Assembly: GCA_023229685.1 (NCBI GenBank)
Contig: JALNYT010000010.1
Coordinates: 1-64,000, forward strand
DNA from: Sulfuritalea sp.
Lineage (GTDB): Bacteria; Pseudomonadota; Gammaproteobacteria; Burkholderiales; Rhodocyclaceae
DNA: 64,000 nt
Direction of reading: 5' to 3'
A model generated the notes under the pieces. The model saw only the letters and a program-made list of their open reading frames with translations, did no database searches and was not told where the DNA came from. The position numbers and the translations under genes were made by a program. Shown here piece after piece: positions 1-9,332 of this stretch (position 1 is its first letter; each line of letters starts with the position of its first letter).

Positions 1-350
1 CCTGGGACCCCAACGGTGAGCGTTCGGTTTAAATGATAAGCGGCGGAGCGTGCAATCTGTGAGCGGCGCAGATGCATTGAGAGCGTCGGCTTTTTGAATC
101 GGGCTACGTCCGCTTTGGGCACGGAGCGGAAGCTCATTCAACATGAGGCACTGACCGTTCAGGCCGGCGACCGGCCATCGACGTTTGTCGCCTTGATTTT
201 CGGCAGTGAACCCTTGGCCGACGCTGAGCGTGCAACGGTTCGATCAGTCTCGCCGTACCACCAGCGCCGACTCTTCGGCGCGTTGCGTCGTGGCCTTCCG
301 GGAATCGGCGCCTATTCATTGCGGACACGCGACTCGGATTCACCTCACGC
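1..350. other. Non-coding or decayed left edge
   Basis: This stretch lies downstream of boxA and runs to the window edge. The open frames in it are short, lack ribosome binding sites and give no recognisable protein. I see no tRNA, hairpin terminator or repeat that I can support. It may be decayed intergenic DNA. A boxA terminator is expected here but I could not pick out a convincing one. Confidence 0.4.
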
Positions 351-1610
351 TCAGTAAGTCTCCACGTGGTAGCGGCCTTGTTGCAGCAGTTGCGCCTGGA
401 GTGCCTTCCAGTCGAGACCATGATGGCTGCAGACGTCGCTGAAGGCTTGGTCGACTCCTGTCTCCATACCCTTCAGTCCGCACAGGTACAGATAGGTATT
501 CTCGTCGCGCAGCAGGTGCACAACAGCTTCGCCGCGTGCGCGGATGAGATCCTGAACGTACTGCTTTGCTTGCTCGGGGACTCGCGAAAAGGCCAGGTTG
601 ATGTCGATGAATTCCTTCGGCAGCCTGGTCAGCGGACCGAAGTAGGGCAGTTCGGCGGGAGTGCGGGCGCCGAAGAACAGCATCAGTTGGCCGTCCTCCT
701 TGGGAAGTGATTTCCGGCGCCTGCGCTCGGTCATCGCGCGCATGGGAGCGGAGCCGGTGCCGGTGCAGATCATCAAGAGATTGCTGCCGGGATGATTCGG
801 CATCAGAAAACTCGTACCGTAGGGTCCGACGACTTGTACCTTGTCGCCCTTTTTCAGATCGCAGAGAAAGTTCGACGCCACGCCGAGCACTGGAGTGCCG
901 TCGTGATCGGCGGTCACTCGTTTCACTGTGAGCGACAGATTGTTGTAGCGCGGACGTTCGCCGTCGCGTGGGCTGGCGACCGAGTAGAGACGAACATGGT
1001 GCGGCTTGCCGTTGGCATCGAGCCCTGGCGCCATGATGCCGATGGTCTGGCCTTCAAGCACCGGAAACGAGGTATTGCCGAAGTCGAGCACGATGTGGCG
1101 GATATCGCTAGACGCGTCTTCGGCCGTCAGGCGAAAGTTGCCGCTGACGGTTGCCACTGCAGGCTTCTGGATCGAGTAAAGATTGACGTAGGGGTGCGCG
1201 GCCGACCAGGGGGGCGGGGCAATGCCGCCCTGACCTGAGGTGGAGGCCGTGGCAATCCGCTCCACGTCATCGGGCAGGACTGCGGACGAGCTGTCTGCTG
1301 TGGCCGGAAGGCTGTCCTCGAGGGCGACCTGTGCCGGCAGCGTATCCCACAGCAGTTGCTCGGCCAGGGGATAGGCGCTTTCCGCCCGAACATGGCGCCA
1401 GTTGTCGATGGCGCCCGTAGGGCAGGGCGAAATGCAGGCGTAGCAGAACCCGCATTTCTCGGCGTCGACCACGTAGTTGCGCGAGTCGTGGCTGATTGCG
1501 TTGACCGGGCAGGTTTCCTCGCAGGTGTTGCAGCGAATGCAGATCTCGGGATCGATCAGGTGCTGACGCAGAATCGTCACCTGCGATGTCGTAACAGCAG
1601 CAGTGGCCAT
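351..1610 (-). CDS. boxA: BoxA, benzoyl-CoA epoxidase reductase subunit
   Basis: BoxA passes electrons from NADPH to the di-iron oxygenase BoxB, which epoxidises benzoyl-CoA in the aerobic hybrid pathway. The N-terminus has two [4Fe-4S] motifs, with Cys at about 24/27/30/34 and 53/56/59/63. A roughly 100-residue linker follows, then a ferredoxin-NADP reductase-like FAD/NAD(P) domain; GTGSAPMRA is typical of the nucleotide-binding loop. At 419 aa it matches the family. The start is ATG after GGGAGC. It is the last gene of the minus-strand boxR-C-B-A operon, 25 nt behind boxB. It should be soluble and cytoplasmic. Confidence 0.93.
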   Translation of the reverse strand: MATAAVTTSQVTILRQHLIDPEICIRCNTCEETCPVNAISHDSRNYVVDAEKCGFCYACISPCPTGAIDNWRHVRAESAYPLAEQLLWDTLPAQVALEDSLPATADSSSAVLPDDVERIATASTSGQGGIAPPPWSAAHPYVNLYSIQKPAVATVSGNFRLTAEDASSDIRHIVLDFGNTSFPVLEGQTIGIMAPGLDANGKPHHVRLYSVASPRDGERPRYNNLSLTVKRVTADHDGTPVLGVASNFLCDLKKGDKVQVVGPYGTSFLMPNHPGSNLLMICTGTGSAPMRAMTERRRRKSLPKEDGQLMLFFGARTPAELPYFGPLTRLPKEFIDINLAFSRVPEQAKQYVQDLIRARGEAVVHLLRDENTYLYLCGLKGMETGVDQAFSDVCSHHGLDWKALQAQLLQQGRYHVETY

Positions 1611-1635
1611 GTTCGCTCCCGGCGCTCAGGCCGCC

Positions 1636-3060
1636 TCAATTGAAGCGGACATATTCAAAGTCTACCGCCTGATTGTTGATGCCGCGTGCCGGCGGTGCGA
1701 TCCAGTTGGCGAACTTGCCAGGCTCCGCGACACGGCCCATGAGGGAGGCGACAAAGACGCGATCCTCGAGTGAAGGCAGCCACTCAAGGTGATGGTGTGT
1801 CCATTCCGCTTCGGAGAGAACCTTGCCCGTGGGGGAAATCTTCGACGAGGACAGTGGGCCGATCTTGCGATTGAAGGCCTTGTGCGGCGCCGCGAGCGTG
1901 AAGGGAATGCCCTGCTTCTGGAGGATCTTGTTCCAGCGCTCGATGCCCGATATCGCATCGCGAACGTAGTCGTCGCGCAGGCGTTCGTTCAGCGCATTCA
2001 GGTAGGGGGCCTGGGTGGCGATGATTTGCCCGTTGGCAACTTCGAGGATCGGGTAGGTGGCATCGCTGAGCTGATGGTCGTCGTCCTGCTTGGTTTCCTC
2101 GTAGCGGCCCTTGAGCCCCGTGTTGTAGAAGGTGGCGGCATTCGACGAAACGTCTGCGCCGAAAAGATCCATGGTCACGCTGAAGTGAAAGTTCAGGTAG
2201 CGCTGTATGGTGGGCAGGTCGATCACTCCGGCGGCGCGGATCTTGGCCACGTCGTCGGTCTTCAGCTGGTTCATTACCTCGCAGGTGCGCTGGATGACGC
2301 GCCCGACGCCGGATTCGCCGACGAACATGTGGTGCGCTTCCTCGGTCAGCATGAACTTGCAGGTGCGGGCCAGTGGATCGAAGCCGGATTCGGCCAGCGA
2401 GCAGAGCTGGTACTTGCCGTCGCGGTCGGTGAAGTAGGTGAACATGAAAAAGGCCAGCCAGTCCGGTGTCTGTTCGTTGAATGCACCCAGGATGCGGGGA
2501 TTGTCGGCATCGCCCGAGCGGCGCTCGAGCAGGGCTTCGGCTTCCTCGCGGCCATCGCGGCCGAAATAGGCATGCAGCAGGTAGACCATGGCCCAGAGGT
2601 GGCGCCCTTCCTCGACATTGACCTGGAACAGGTTGCGCATGTCATAGAGCGAGGGGCAGGTCAGGCCCAGATGGCGTTGCTGCTCGACCGAGGCGGGCTC
2701 GGTGTCGCCCTGGGTGACGATCAGCCGGCGCAGGTTGCTGCGGTATTCCCCCGGCACCTCCTGCCAGGCGGCTTCGCCCTTGTGCGCGCCGAAATTCACT
2801 TTGCGTCCGGGTTCGGCCGAGTTGAGGAAGATGCCCCAGCGGTAGTCCGGCATCTTGACGTAATCGAAGTGCGCCCAGCCGCCGGGATCGACGCTGACCG
2901 CGGTGCGCAGGTAAACGTCGAAGTTCTGCGAGTCATCCGGGCCCATGTCCTTCCACCAGTTGATGAACTCCGGCTGCCAGTGCTCGAGGGCGCGTTGCAG
3001 GGTCTTGTTTTCAGAGAGGTCTACGTTGTTGGGGATTTTCTGGTTGTAATCGATGCTCAT
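1636..3060 (-). CDS. boxB: BoxB, benzoyl-CoA 2,3-epoxidase di-iron oxygenase
   Basis: BoxB is the oxygenase component that converts benzoyl-CoA, O2 and BoxA electrons to 2,3-epoxybenzoyl-CoA. Starting at the ATG behind GGAGAATGCC gives 474 aa, the usual BoxB length; the reading frame stays open a further 17 codons upstream but without a good ribosome site. Helical di-iron motifs are visible: EEGRH at about 150-154 and EEAHH at about 240-244. It lies 35 nt after boxC and 25 nt before boxA, clearly one transcription unit. A 552-aa open frame on the opposite strand is a compositional shadow. Confidence 0.95.
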   Translation of the reverse strand: MSIDYNQKIPNNVDLSENKTLQRALEHWQPEFINWWKDMGPDDSQNFDVYLRTAVSVDPGGWAHFDYVKMPDYRWGIFLNSAEPGRKVNFGAHKGEAAWQEVPGEYRSNLRRLIVTQGDTEPASVEQQRHLGLTCPSLYDMRNLFQVNVEEGRHLWAMVYLLHAYFGRDGREEAEALLERRSGDADNPRILGAFNEQTPDWLAFFMFTYFTDRDGKYQLCSLAESGFDPLARTCKFMLTEEAHHMFVGESGVGRVIQRTCEVMNQLKTDDVAKIRAAGVIDLPTIQRYLNFHFSVTMDLFGADVSSNAATFYNTGLKGRYEETKQDDDHQLSDATYPILEVANGQIIATQAPYLNALNERLRDDYVRDAISGIERWNKILQKQGIPFTLAAPHKAFNRKIGPLSSSKISPTGKVLSEAEWTHHHLEWLPSLEDRVFVASLMGRVAEPGKFANWIAPPARGINNQAVDFEYVRFN

Positions 3061-3095
3061 GGCATTCTCCAAATATATGTGATTTCGTGGAAGCG

Positions 3096-4766
3096 TCAGA
3101 CGCGTTCCCAATTGAATTTCGCCTTGTTGCCGCTGCCGAAGACCTTCAGCGCACCCGCTTCGCCTACCGCATTGGGGCGGATGAAGATCCAGTTCTGCCA
3201 GGCAGAGAGACGGCCAAAGACGCGTGTTTCCATGGTTTCGCCGGGGCCGAAGCGAAGATTGGCTTCCATCGCCGTCAGCGCGTCCGGGGAAAGGCTGGCG
3301 CGCTCTTCCAGCACGAGGCGAATCTCGTCTTCCCAGTCGAGGTCGTCCGGCGTGGCGGTTACCAGGCCCAGCGCAGATGCTGCGGCGGCGCCAAGCGGCT
3401 TTCCGATCGCTGCTCTGGCGGCGGCAATCGGCGCCTCTTCTTCATAGAAGCGTGCGGCGATGCGGTAGCGTCCATTGACCATCGGATAGCTGCCGAAATT
3501 CATCTCCGATAATGTCACTTTGGCTTCCTGCTCAGGATCGTCAGGCAGGGAGAGCATGTAGCTGCGGTCGGCGGCAAACAGCAGTTCGGCCAGTGTGCCG
3601 GCAAAGCAGCTGTCCTGCTCGACCAGGGCGATCAGGGTGCGCGACGTGACATCGAGTCGCGCCAGCGTTCGCCGCAGCATGCCTGTGACCTCGCGTACCA
3701 GCCAGTGCTGCCGGTGCTTTGCCAGCGCCGCGTCGGCATCGAGGACGAACTGGGCGTTGCCGGTGGTCTTCAATACCCAGGTGCCAATCTCCAGATCATT
3801 GGTACGCAGCATCAGGATCGCGTCATCGAGTTCACGCGCCATCAGCAGCGGCCACCAGGAAGCGCCGGCGGCAACGATCGCATCGATCTCGTTCGCAGGC
3901 ATGGCCGATGGTGCGGCGACCATAAGCGTCGCCCGGCGCGACTTGCGGTCGATCACTACGTCTATGGTTTCGTAGTGGTAGCCGGCATCATCGATTACGC
4001 GCTTGAGGGGGGGCAGGGCTGCTCCCTGGACATCCGTGGGGCGGTCGCTCAGGGCGGCGAGCTGTTCGGCCCGCTGCTTTACCTTCTCGGCGAATTGCTG
4101 GGGCTTGGCGTAGTCGTCGATGAGGCGCCATTCCTTGGCCCGCTGCGCGCGTACGCCTTCGGTCAGCGTGCAGAACATGTCGGCGCGGTCGCGCCTGACG
4201 TGGCGCTTGTCGGTGACGCGGGTGAGGCCACCCGTTCCGGGCAGGACGCCGAGCAGCGGAACTTCGGGCAGGCTCACGGCGGATGAGCGATCATCGACCA
4301 GGATGATTTCGTCGCAGGCGAGCGCCAGCTCATAGCCGCCGCCGGCGGTAGTGCCATTGCAGGCGGCGATGAACTTGAGCCCCGAATGGCGACTCGAATC
4401 CTCGATGCCATTGCGCGTCTCGTTGGTGAATTTGCAGAAATTCACTTTCCAGGCGTGGGTCGAAAGGCCCAGCATGAAGATGTTGGCGCCGGAGCAGAAG
4501 ATGCGATCTTTGGCGCTGGTGACGACGACCGTGCGGACTTCCGGATGCTCGAAGCGGATGCGTTGCAGAGCGTCGTAGAGCTCGATGTCGACACCGAGGT
4601 CATAGGAATTCAGCTTCAGTTTGTAACCGGGCTTGATGCCGCCGTCCTCGTTGATGTCGAGATGGAGCGTGGCGACCGGGCCGTCGCAGCTCAGGCGCCA
4701 GTGCTTGTACTGATCGGGATGAGTGTCGTAGGTGATGGTCTGCCGGGGGGCTGCTGGATAAGTCAT
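3096..4766 (-). CDS. boxC: BoxC, 2,3-epoxybenzoyl-CoA dihydrolase
   Basis: BoxC opens the ring of 2,3-epoxybenzoyl-CoA hydrolytically, giving 3,4-dehydroadipyl-CoA semialdehyde and formate. The 556-aa protein has the crotonase fold: CSGAN at about 91-95 and GGGYELALACD at about 142-152 form the oxyanion-hole region, followed by a second, diverged crotonase-like half, as known for BoxC. The start is ATG behind ACGGAGAAGCGA. It follows the regulator gene by 25 nt. The next pathway enzyme, the semialdehyde dehydrogenase BoxD, is not in this window. Confidence 0.95.
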   Translation of the reverse strand: MTYPAAPRQTITYDTHPDQYKHWRLSCDGPVATLHLDINEDGGIKPGYKLKLNSYDLGVDIELYDALQRIRFEHPEVRTVVVTSAKDRIFCSGANIFMLGLSTHAWKVNFCKFTNETRNGIEDSSRHSGLKFIAACNGTTAGGGYELALACDEIILVDDRSSAVSLPEVPLLGVLPGTGGLTRVTDKRHVRRDRADMFCTLTEGVRAQRAKEWRLIDDYAKPQQFAEKVKQRAEQLAALSDRPTDVQGAALPPLKRVIDDAGYHYETIDVVIDRKSRRATLMVAAPSAMPANEIDAIVAAGASWWPLLMARELDDAILMLRTNDLEIGTWVLKTTGNAQFVLDADAALAKHRQHWLVREVTGMLRRTLARLDVTSRTLIALVEQDSCFAGTLAELLFAADRSYMLSLPDDPEQEAKVTLSEMNFGSYPMVNGRYRIAARFYEEEAPIAAARAAIGKPLGAAAASALGLVTATPDDLDWEDEIRLVLEERASLSPDALTAMEANLRFGPGETMETRVFGRLSAWQNWIFIRPNAVGEAGALKVFGSGNKAKFNWERV

Positions 4767-4791
4767 TCGCTTCTCCGTGTTGTGTGTTGGT

Positions 4792-5694
4792 TTACTTCAG
4801 TGCCGTGACAGCTTGACGCAATTGCACGAGGCAATCTTCCGGGCGCCGGCCGGTGGTGTCGAGTGTGAAGTCCGCTTTCGAATAGAGGGATTCGCGCGCG
4901 ACGAGGATGCGGCGCATGTCTTCCATGGCTTCGGTATTGCCTTCCATGGGACGGAAGTCGCCCTGGGCGACCACGCGCGACATGTGTTCTTCGGGGGTCG
5001 CCTTGACCCAGACGGTAAAGCAGTTCATCAGCAGCAGATTGAAGGTTTCCGCCTCGGAAACGATGCCGCCGCCGACGGTGATGACAGCGCTCTCGTGCTC
5101 GGCAATGAAGCTTTCCAGGCAGCGTCGCTCGAGGCGGCGAAAACCGGGCTGGCCATAGAGCATGAATATTTCGTTGAGGCTCATGCCGGCTTCGGCCTCG
5201 ATTGCGGTATTGAGTTCAACGAAAGGCAGGGACAGTTCGCTGGCCAGCGCGCGGCCGAGAGTCGACTTCCCCGCACCGCGCAGACCGACCAGGGCGATGC
5301 GCTTTCTGCGCGAAGCATCTTCGTTGCCGAAATCACGCATCAGGCGCAGTAGCGCTTCCTCGAGCCGGTTGGGCGAAAGCTGTTCGAGGAAGCGGGAGAT
5401 CAACCGGTACTCCGGAGAGCTGTGCTGCGGTTCCAGAAGTTCGATCAGGGAAATGCCCAGAGCATGAGCGACGTGGCGCAGCACGATGATGGAGGGATTG
5501 GTCTCACCGCTTTCCACCTGTGCCAGATAGCGCTCCGAAACATCGGAATTCAGCGCCAGACTCTTGCGCGACATGCCACGCCGTGCACGTGCTTCACGGA
5601 CACGGAGACCGAGTGCCTGGATGAACTCGGCGTCGGCGGCTTCGTCAATGAAGGGCAATGACGCGGATGTTTCGGCTTTTGCGGGTGATTCCAT
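4792..5694 (-). CDS. bzdR: BzdR/BoxR-type regulator: XRE helix-turn-helix fused to shikimate kinase-like domain
   Basis: This 300-aa protein has an XRE helix-turn-helix at about residues 28-82, a short linker, and a shikimate kinase-like domain with Walker A GLRGAGKST at about 137-145. That architecture is specific to the BzdR/BoxR regulators of Azoarcus. BzdR represses the anaerobic promoter until benzoyl-CoA binds the kinase-like domain; BoxR is its aerobic paralogue. Here one gene sits between both operons, first in the box operon and divergent from bzdN, so BzdR and BoxR identities cannot be separated from sequence alone. No strong ribosome site precedes the ATG. Confidence 0.9.
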   Translation of the reverse strand: MESPAKAETSASLPFIDEAADAEFIQALGLRVREARARRGMSRKSLALNSDVSERYLAQVESGETNPSIIVLRHVAHALGISLIELLEPQHSSPEYRLISRFLEQLSPNRLEEALLRLMRDFGNEDASRRKRIALVGLRGAGKSTLGRALASELSLPFVELNTAIEAEAGMSLNEIFMLYGQPGFRRLERRCLESFIAEHESAVITVGGGIVSEAETFNLLLMNCFTVWVKATPEEHMSRVVAQGDFRPMEGNTEAMEDMRRILVARESLYSKADFTLDTTGRRPEDCLVQLRQAVTALK

Positions 5695-5737
5695 AGTGGT
5701 TGGGCGTAGGTTTTACGGCAATAGGGCGCTCGAATAG

Positions 5738-5749
5738 GTACTATAGTAC
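5738..5749. promoter_or_regulatory. Perfect 12-bp palindrome upstream of the regulator gene
   Basis: GTACTATAGTAC is a perfect palindrome 44 bp upstream of the regulator start codon. TACTAT inside it could also serve as a -10 element on the minus strand. It is a candidate operator or promoter for the regulator-boxCBA operon. Its function is inferred. Confidence 0.35.
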
Positions 5750-5868
5750 ATGATTGAGGAATACAAGTGAAATATTTTTTTAAACCTAAACGAAAAGTGG
5801 GTATTGAAATCCTGTAAGCCATTGAACAAAGACTATAAACAAGGGTCGATTAGGGTCAGGAAAAATAA

Positions 5869-5996
5869 TGCATATCCCTATTGACGGGCCAGTTTTTTTG
5901 ACTCATACTTCGCTCAGAATGTGCAGTATGGTTCAGCAGAGGAACAATAGTTCCACGTCTAACTAACGAATTACGCGTCCAGCGCACAGCAGTGCA
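5869..5996. promoter_or_regulatory. Candidate BzdR operator region with three TGCA sites
   Basis: TGCA occurs at 5869-5872, 5922-5925 and 5993-5996, bracketing the predicted bzdN promoter. BzdR of Azoarcus is known to recognise TGCA-containing operators at its bzdN promoter. A perfect inverted repeat GGAAC-AATA-GTTCC lies at 5941-5954, just downstream of the predicted transcription start. TGCA is short, so chance matches are possible. Confidence 0.35.
5881..5909 (+). promoter_or_regulatory. Predicted sigma70 promoter of the bzd operon
   Basis: TTGACG at 5881-5886, a 17-bp spacer containing a T tract, then CATACT at 5904-5909. That is five of six and four of six consensus bases with ideal spacing. 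Transcription would start near 5916, leaving about 106 nt of leader before bzdN. I found no clear TTGAT-N4-ATCAA FNR site next to it. Confidence 0.5.
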
Positions 5997-6021
5997 AAGG
6001 ATAGCTAACGAGGAGGCACCA

Positions 6022-7161
6022 ATGGCTGATGGTATGTTCGACCAGTTCAAGAACTGGTATGAGAAGCGCCACGACTATGCGCGTGATTGGAAGGCGCGCA
6101 CCGGTGGTCAGGTTGTGGCGACGATGTGTACCTATACGGCGGAGGAATTGCTGATCGCTGCCGGCATGCTGCCGGTCCGTGTGCTTGGCGCACATGAGCC
6201 GCAGAACGTCACCGAGCCGCACATCTTCGGCATGTTCTGCCCCTTCTGCCGCGATTCGCTGGCCCAGGGCCTGCTCGGCCGCTACGACTACTGTCAGGGC
6301 GTTACCCTCACGCAGTCCTGCATTCAGTATCGGCAGACCTTCAGTTCATGGCGCGGCAATGTGCCTACCGTGGAGTGGGATTACTACGTGGCGATGCCGA
6401 ACGAGGTGCAGTCGGCTCATGCACGCAAGGCTCACTATGCCGAGATTCAAGCGTTTCGCGTTTTCCTGCAGGCACTCACCGGCAAGGAATTGACCGATGC
6501 GATGCTCAAGGAGGCACTGGCGGTAGTCGATGAAAACCGTCGCCTGTTGCGCGAGTTGTTCGAGTACCGCAAGGAAGCCAACCCCAAGGTGACGGGGTGT
6601 GAAGCTCTGTATGCGTCGATTACCGCTCAATTTGTCGACAAGCGCGAGCACAACGAACTGCTGAAGAAAGTGCTTGCCGCGCTTCCTACCCGTCAGTTGA
6701 ATCGTCCAGAAGGCGTTCGCTTCATGACCATCGGTTCCGAAAACGACGACCTCGCCTTCATGGCCATGGTCGAGTCGGTCGGATCGACCATCGTCATCGA
6801 CGATCAGTGTTCGGGTACCCGCTATTTCTGGAACCAGTCGAAGCCCGAGGACGATGTCATCAAGGCGATCGCCGACCGTTATTGCGACCGGCCCGCCTGT
6901 CCGACCAAGGATTACCCGGCGCACACCCGCTACGATCATGTGCTCGGCCTGGCCAAGGAGTTCAATGCGCGCGCGGCGATTTTCCTGCAACAGAAGTTCT
7001 GCGATCCGCATGAGGGTGATTACCCGGATCTGAAGCAGCATCTTGAAAGCAACGGCATCCCGACGCTGTTCCTGGAATTCGACATTACCAACCCCATCGG
7101 CCCCTTCCGCATCCGTATCGAGGCGTTCCTCGAAACGATGAGCGACGAAGAGCTGTTCTGA
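6022..7161 (+). CDS. bzdN: BzdN, benzoyl-CoA reductase catalytic subunit
   Basis: BzdN is one of the two subunits carrying the active-site [4Fe-4S] clusters of class I benzoyl-CoA reductase, which reduces benzoyl-CoA to cyclohexa-1,5-diene-1-carbonyl-CoA at the cost of ATP. It belongs to the 2-hydroxyacyl-CoA dehydratase fold family. The start is the ATG five bases after AGGAGG, giving 379 aa. Conserved Cys lie in TMCTYT, FCPFCRD and TQSC. It heads the anaerobic operon, 14 nt before bzdO. A near-duplicate is present at 44.56 kb. Confidence 0.95.
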   Translation: MADGMFDQFKNWYEKRHDYARDWKARTGGQVVATMCTYTAEELLIAAGMLPVRVLGAHEPQNVTEPHIFGMFCPFCRDSLAQGLLGRYDYCQGVTLTQSCIQYRQTFSSWRGNVPTVEWDYYVAMPNEVQSAHARKAHYAEIQAFRVFLQALTGKELTDAMLKEALAVVDENRRLLRELFEYRKEANPKVTGCEALYASITAQFVDKREHNELLKKVLAALPTRQLNRPEGVRFMTIGSENDDLAFMAMVESVGSTIVIDDQCSGTRYFWNQSKPEDDVIKAIADRYCDRPACPTKDYPAHTRYDHVLGLAKEFNARAAIFLQQKFCDPHEGDYPDLKQHLESNGIPTLFLEFDITNPIGPFRIRIEAFLETMSDEELF

Positions 7162-7175
7162 ACTGCCGGGAGAGA

Positions 7176-8489
7176 ATGATGAACGCACCGAACAAATATC
7201 CGACCGAACCCCTCAAGCTGTGGGGCAAGGCCAAACAGCTGCGCGAGCAGTACTACCAGAACTACGCACGGGCCAAGGACAACGGCGGTCTGCGCTGGTC
7301 CGGCTCGGCCTGGGCGCTGGATGCGCTGCCGGCGGGTCTGGGTGATGATGTCTATTCACTCACGGGTGAGCCTTACGCCGCCGCCATTGCGCACGACAAG
7401 AAGTTCGCCAAGGAGTGCATGGATGCCGCCGAGTCGGTAGGCTTTGCCCGCGACCTTTGCTCCTACATGCGTATTTACTGGGGTGGCATGCACCTCGACA
7501 AGTACCTTTACGGCGGTAAATTCCCGAAAGCCGACTTCATTTTCCAGACGCAGATCTGCTGCTCGCACTCAAAGTGGTACCAGCACGTTGCCAAGGAAGA
7601 GCAGATACCTCAGTTTTACGTGGATGTTGGCGTCGGTCCCTACAAGGACATGAACGAGGCGCGCCTCGACTACGTGTCCAACCAGTTGCACGACGGCATC
7701 GAGTTTCTGGAGAAGTCCACGGGCCGCACGTTCGACGACGAAAAGTTCATCAAGGCGGTCAAGAACGAGATGCGCTCGACCAGCCGCTGGGCGGATATTT
7801 GCGCCCTGAACAAGGTCAAGCCGGCGCCGCTCGACGAAAAGACCATGTACTCGCTGTATGTGCTGGCCACTTTGTCGAAGTCTTCCCAATGGTGTGCCGA
7901 CTTCTACGACGAACTCTACGAGGAAGTGAAGGATCGCGTCGCCCGCGGCATTGCTGCGGTGCCCAATGAGAAGTGCCGCATGATGTCGGATACGCAGCCG
8001 CCCTGGTCCTTCCTCAAGATCTTCCGCTACCTCGAAAGCTTCGGTGCGGTGTCGATCGGCTCGCTCTACACCTTCGCCCTCGAAGGCATCTGGGAAGACA
8101 AGCCGGACGGCAGCTGGGGCGGTCGTTCCCTGCCCTGGGAAAACGGCATCGAGATGAATACCCGCGAACAGGCGGTGCGCCTGTATGCCGACTGGAATCT
8201 GTCCAAGCCGCAGTGGCAGCACTTCTTCGATCCGCGCCTGAAAACCGCAATGATGCTGCGCATCGTCAAGGAGTGGCAGGTCGATGGCGTCATGCTGCAC
8301 TTGAACCGCGGCTGTGAAGGTCTTTCGATGGGGATCATGGAAAACCGCATGGGCATCGCCAAGGCTGGAGTGCCGATCATGACCTTCGAAGGAAACATGG
8401 GTGACGAGCGGGAATTCGACGAAGCGCGGGTTCAGGCACGGGTCGACGCCTTCATGGAGCAACTCGGGCTGCGCCGTCAGGCTGCCTAA
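7176..8489 (+). CDS. bzdO: BzdO, benzoyl-CoA reductase catalytic subunit
   Basis: BzdO pairs with BzdN to form the substrate-reducing module of benzoyl-CoA reductase. The 437-aa protein has the dehydratase-type fold; conserved Cys occur in QICCSH and NRGCEG, plausible cluster ligands. Two ATGs lie in tandem (7176, 7179), and GGGAGAG at 7168-7174 makes 7179 equally possible. The gap to bzdN is 14 nt and to bzdP about 33 nt. The last 90 bases are almost identical to those of the paralogue at 45.7 kb. Confidence 0.95.
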   Translation: MMNAPNKYPTEPLKLWGKAKQLREQYYQNYARAKDNGGLRWSGSAWALDALPAGLGDDVYSLTGEPYAAAIAHDKKFAKECMDAAESVGFARDLCSYMRIYWGGMHLDKYLYGGKFPKADFIFQTQICCSHSKWYQHVAKEEQIPQFYVDVGVGPYKDMNEARLDYVSNQLHDGIEFLEKSTGRTFDDEKFIKAVKNEMRSTSRWADICALNKVKPAPLDEKTMYSLYVLATLSKSSQWCADFYDELYEEVKDRVARGIAAVPNEKCRMMSDTQPPWSFLKIFRYLESFGAVSIGSLYTFALEGIWEDKPDGSWGGRSLPWENGIEMNTREQAVRLYADWNLSKPQWQHFFDPRLKTAMMLRIVKEWQVDGVMLHLNRGCEGLSMGIMENRMGIAKAGVPIMTFEGNMGDEREFDEARVQARVDAFMEQLGLRRQAA

Positions 8490-8522
8490 CTTGTTCAAGA
8501 AAAATTACAGGAGGAATTCAAG

Positions 8523-9332
8523 ATGATTACCGCTGGAATCGATATGGGCTCGCGCAGCGTCAAGGTGGTGCTGCTGGAGGAACTCAAGGTGGACGGCGCG
8601 CCGGCTTTGAAATACGGTGTCAAGAAGGTGCACATCATGATGCCAGGCGACCTGGACCAGGATGTGGCGGCCGACAAGGCGTATGACGATGCACTGGCCG
8701 CCGCCGGTCTGAAGCGTGGAGATGTCAAGGCCGTGTTTGCCACCGGCGCCGGTCGCAAGCAGGTTGGCTTTGCCGCCGAAGGCATCACCGAGATGACCGC
8801 GGGCGCGAAGGGTGCGGTATTCATGTACCCACAGGCCCGTACCGTGGTCGATGTCGGCGCCGAGGAAGGGCGTGGCATGAAGACCGACGCGGAGGGCCGC
8901 GCAATTGACTTTGCCGGCAATGAAAAATGCGCGGCGGGGGCTGGCTCCTTCGCCGAAGCCATGTCGCGGGCGCTGCAGATGACACTCAAGGAATTTGGCG
9001 ACGCCAGTCTCAAGTCCGACAAAACCATCCCCATGAATGCGCAATGCACGGTCTTTGCCGAGTCCGAGGTGGTGTCGCTGATCCATGCGTCGACGCCGAA
9101 GAATGACATCGCCAAGGCCGTGCTCGATGCGGTCGCCAGCCGGGTTTGTGCGATGGTGCGCCGGGTCGGCATCGAGGGCGAAGTGGTACTGATCGGCGGC
9201 ATGGTACACAACGCCGGCTTCGTCCAGTCCCTGAAGACATCGATGGGCGTCGACACGATTTCCCTGCCGGATATGCCCGAGTACATCAGCGCGCTGGGTT
9301 GCGCCCTGATTGCCGCCGAGCGTCAGCACTGA
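8523..9332 (+). CDS. bzdP: BzdP, benzoyl-CoA reductase ATPase subunit
   Basis: BzdP is one of the two ATPase subunits (BadF/BadG/HgdC activator family) that drive low-potential electrons onto the BzdNO module. The 269-aa protein opens with the ASKHA phosphate loop GIDMGSRSVK. NEKCAAGAGSF and NAQCTVFAESE carry the Cys that in this family bind one [4Fe-4S] shared between the two ATPase subunits. Its ATG follows AGGAGG. The short ATPase size is typical of the Azoarcus bzd type rather than the larger Thauera BcrA. Confidence 0.93.
   Translation: MITAGIDMGSRSVKVVLLEELKVDGAPALKYGVKKVHIMMPGDLDQDVAADKAYDDALAAAGLKRGDVKAVFATGAGRKQVGFAAEGITEMTAGAKGAVFMYPQARTVVDVGAEEGRGMKTDAEGRAIDFAGNEKCAAGAGSFAEAMSRALQMTLKEFGDASLKSDKTIPMNAQCTVFAESEVVSLIHASTPKNDIAKAVLDAVASRVCAMVRRVGIEGEVVLIGGMVHNAGFVQSLKTSMGVDTISLPDMPEYISALGCALIAAERQH

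Noticed and set aside
1789..3447. A 552-codon open frame on the plus strand opposite boxB and boxC
   Set aside because: It is antisense to two well-conserved genes, has low-complexity GC-rich composition and no family motifs. It is a by-product of third-position GC bias.
5755..5850. FNR-type site upstream of bzdN
   Set aside because: Several TTGA half-sites occur (ATTGAGG, ATTGAAA, ATTGAAC) but none forms TTGAT-N4-ATCAA with acceptable symmetry.
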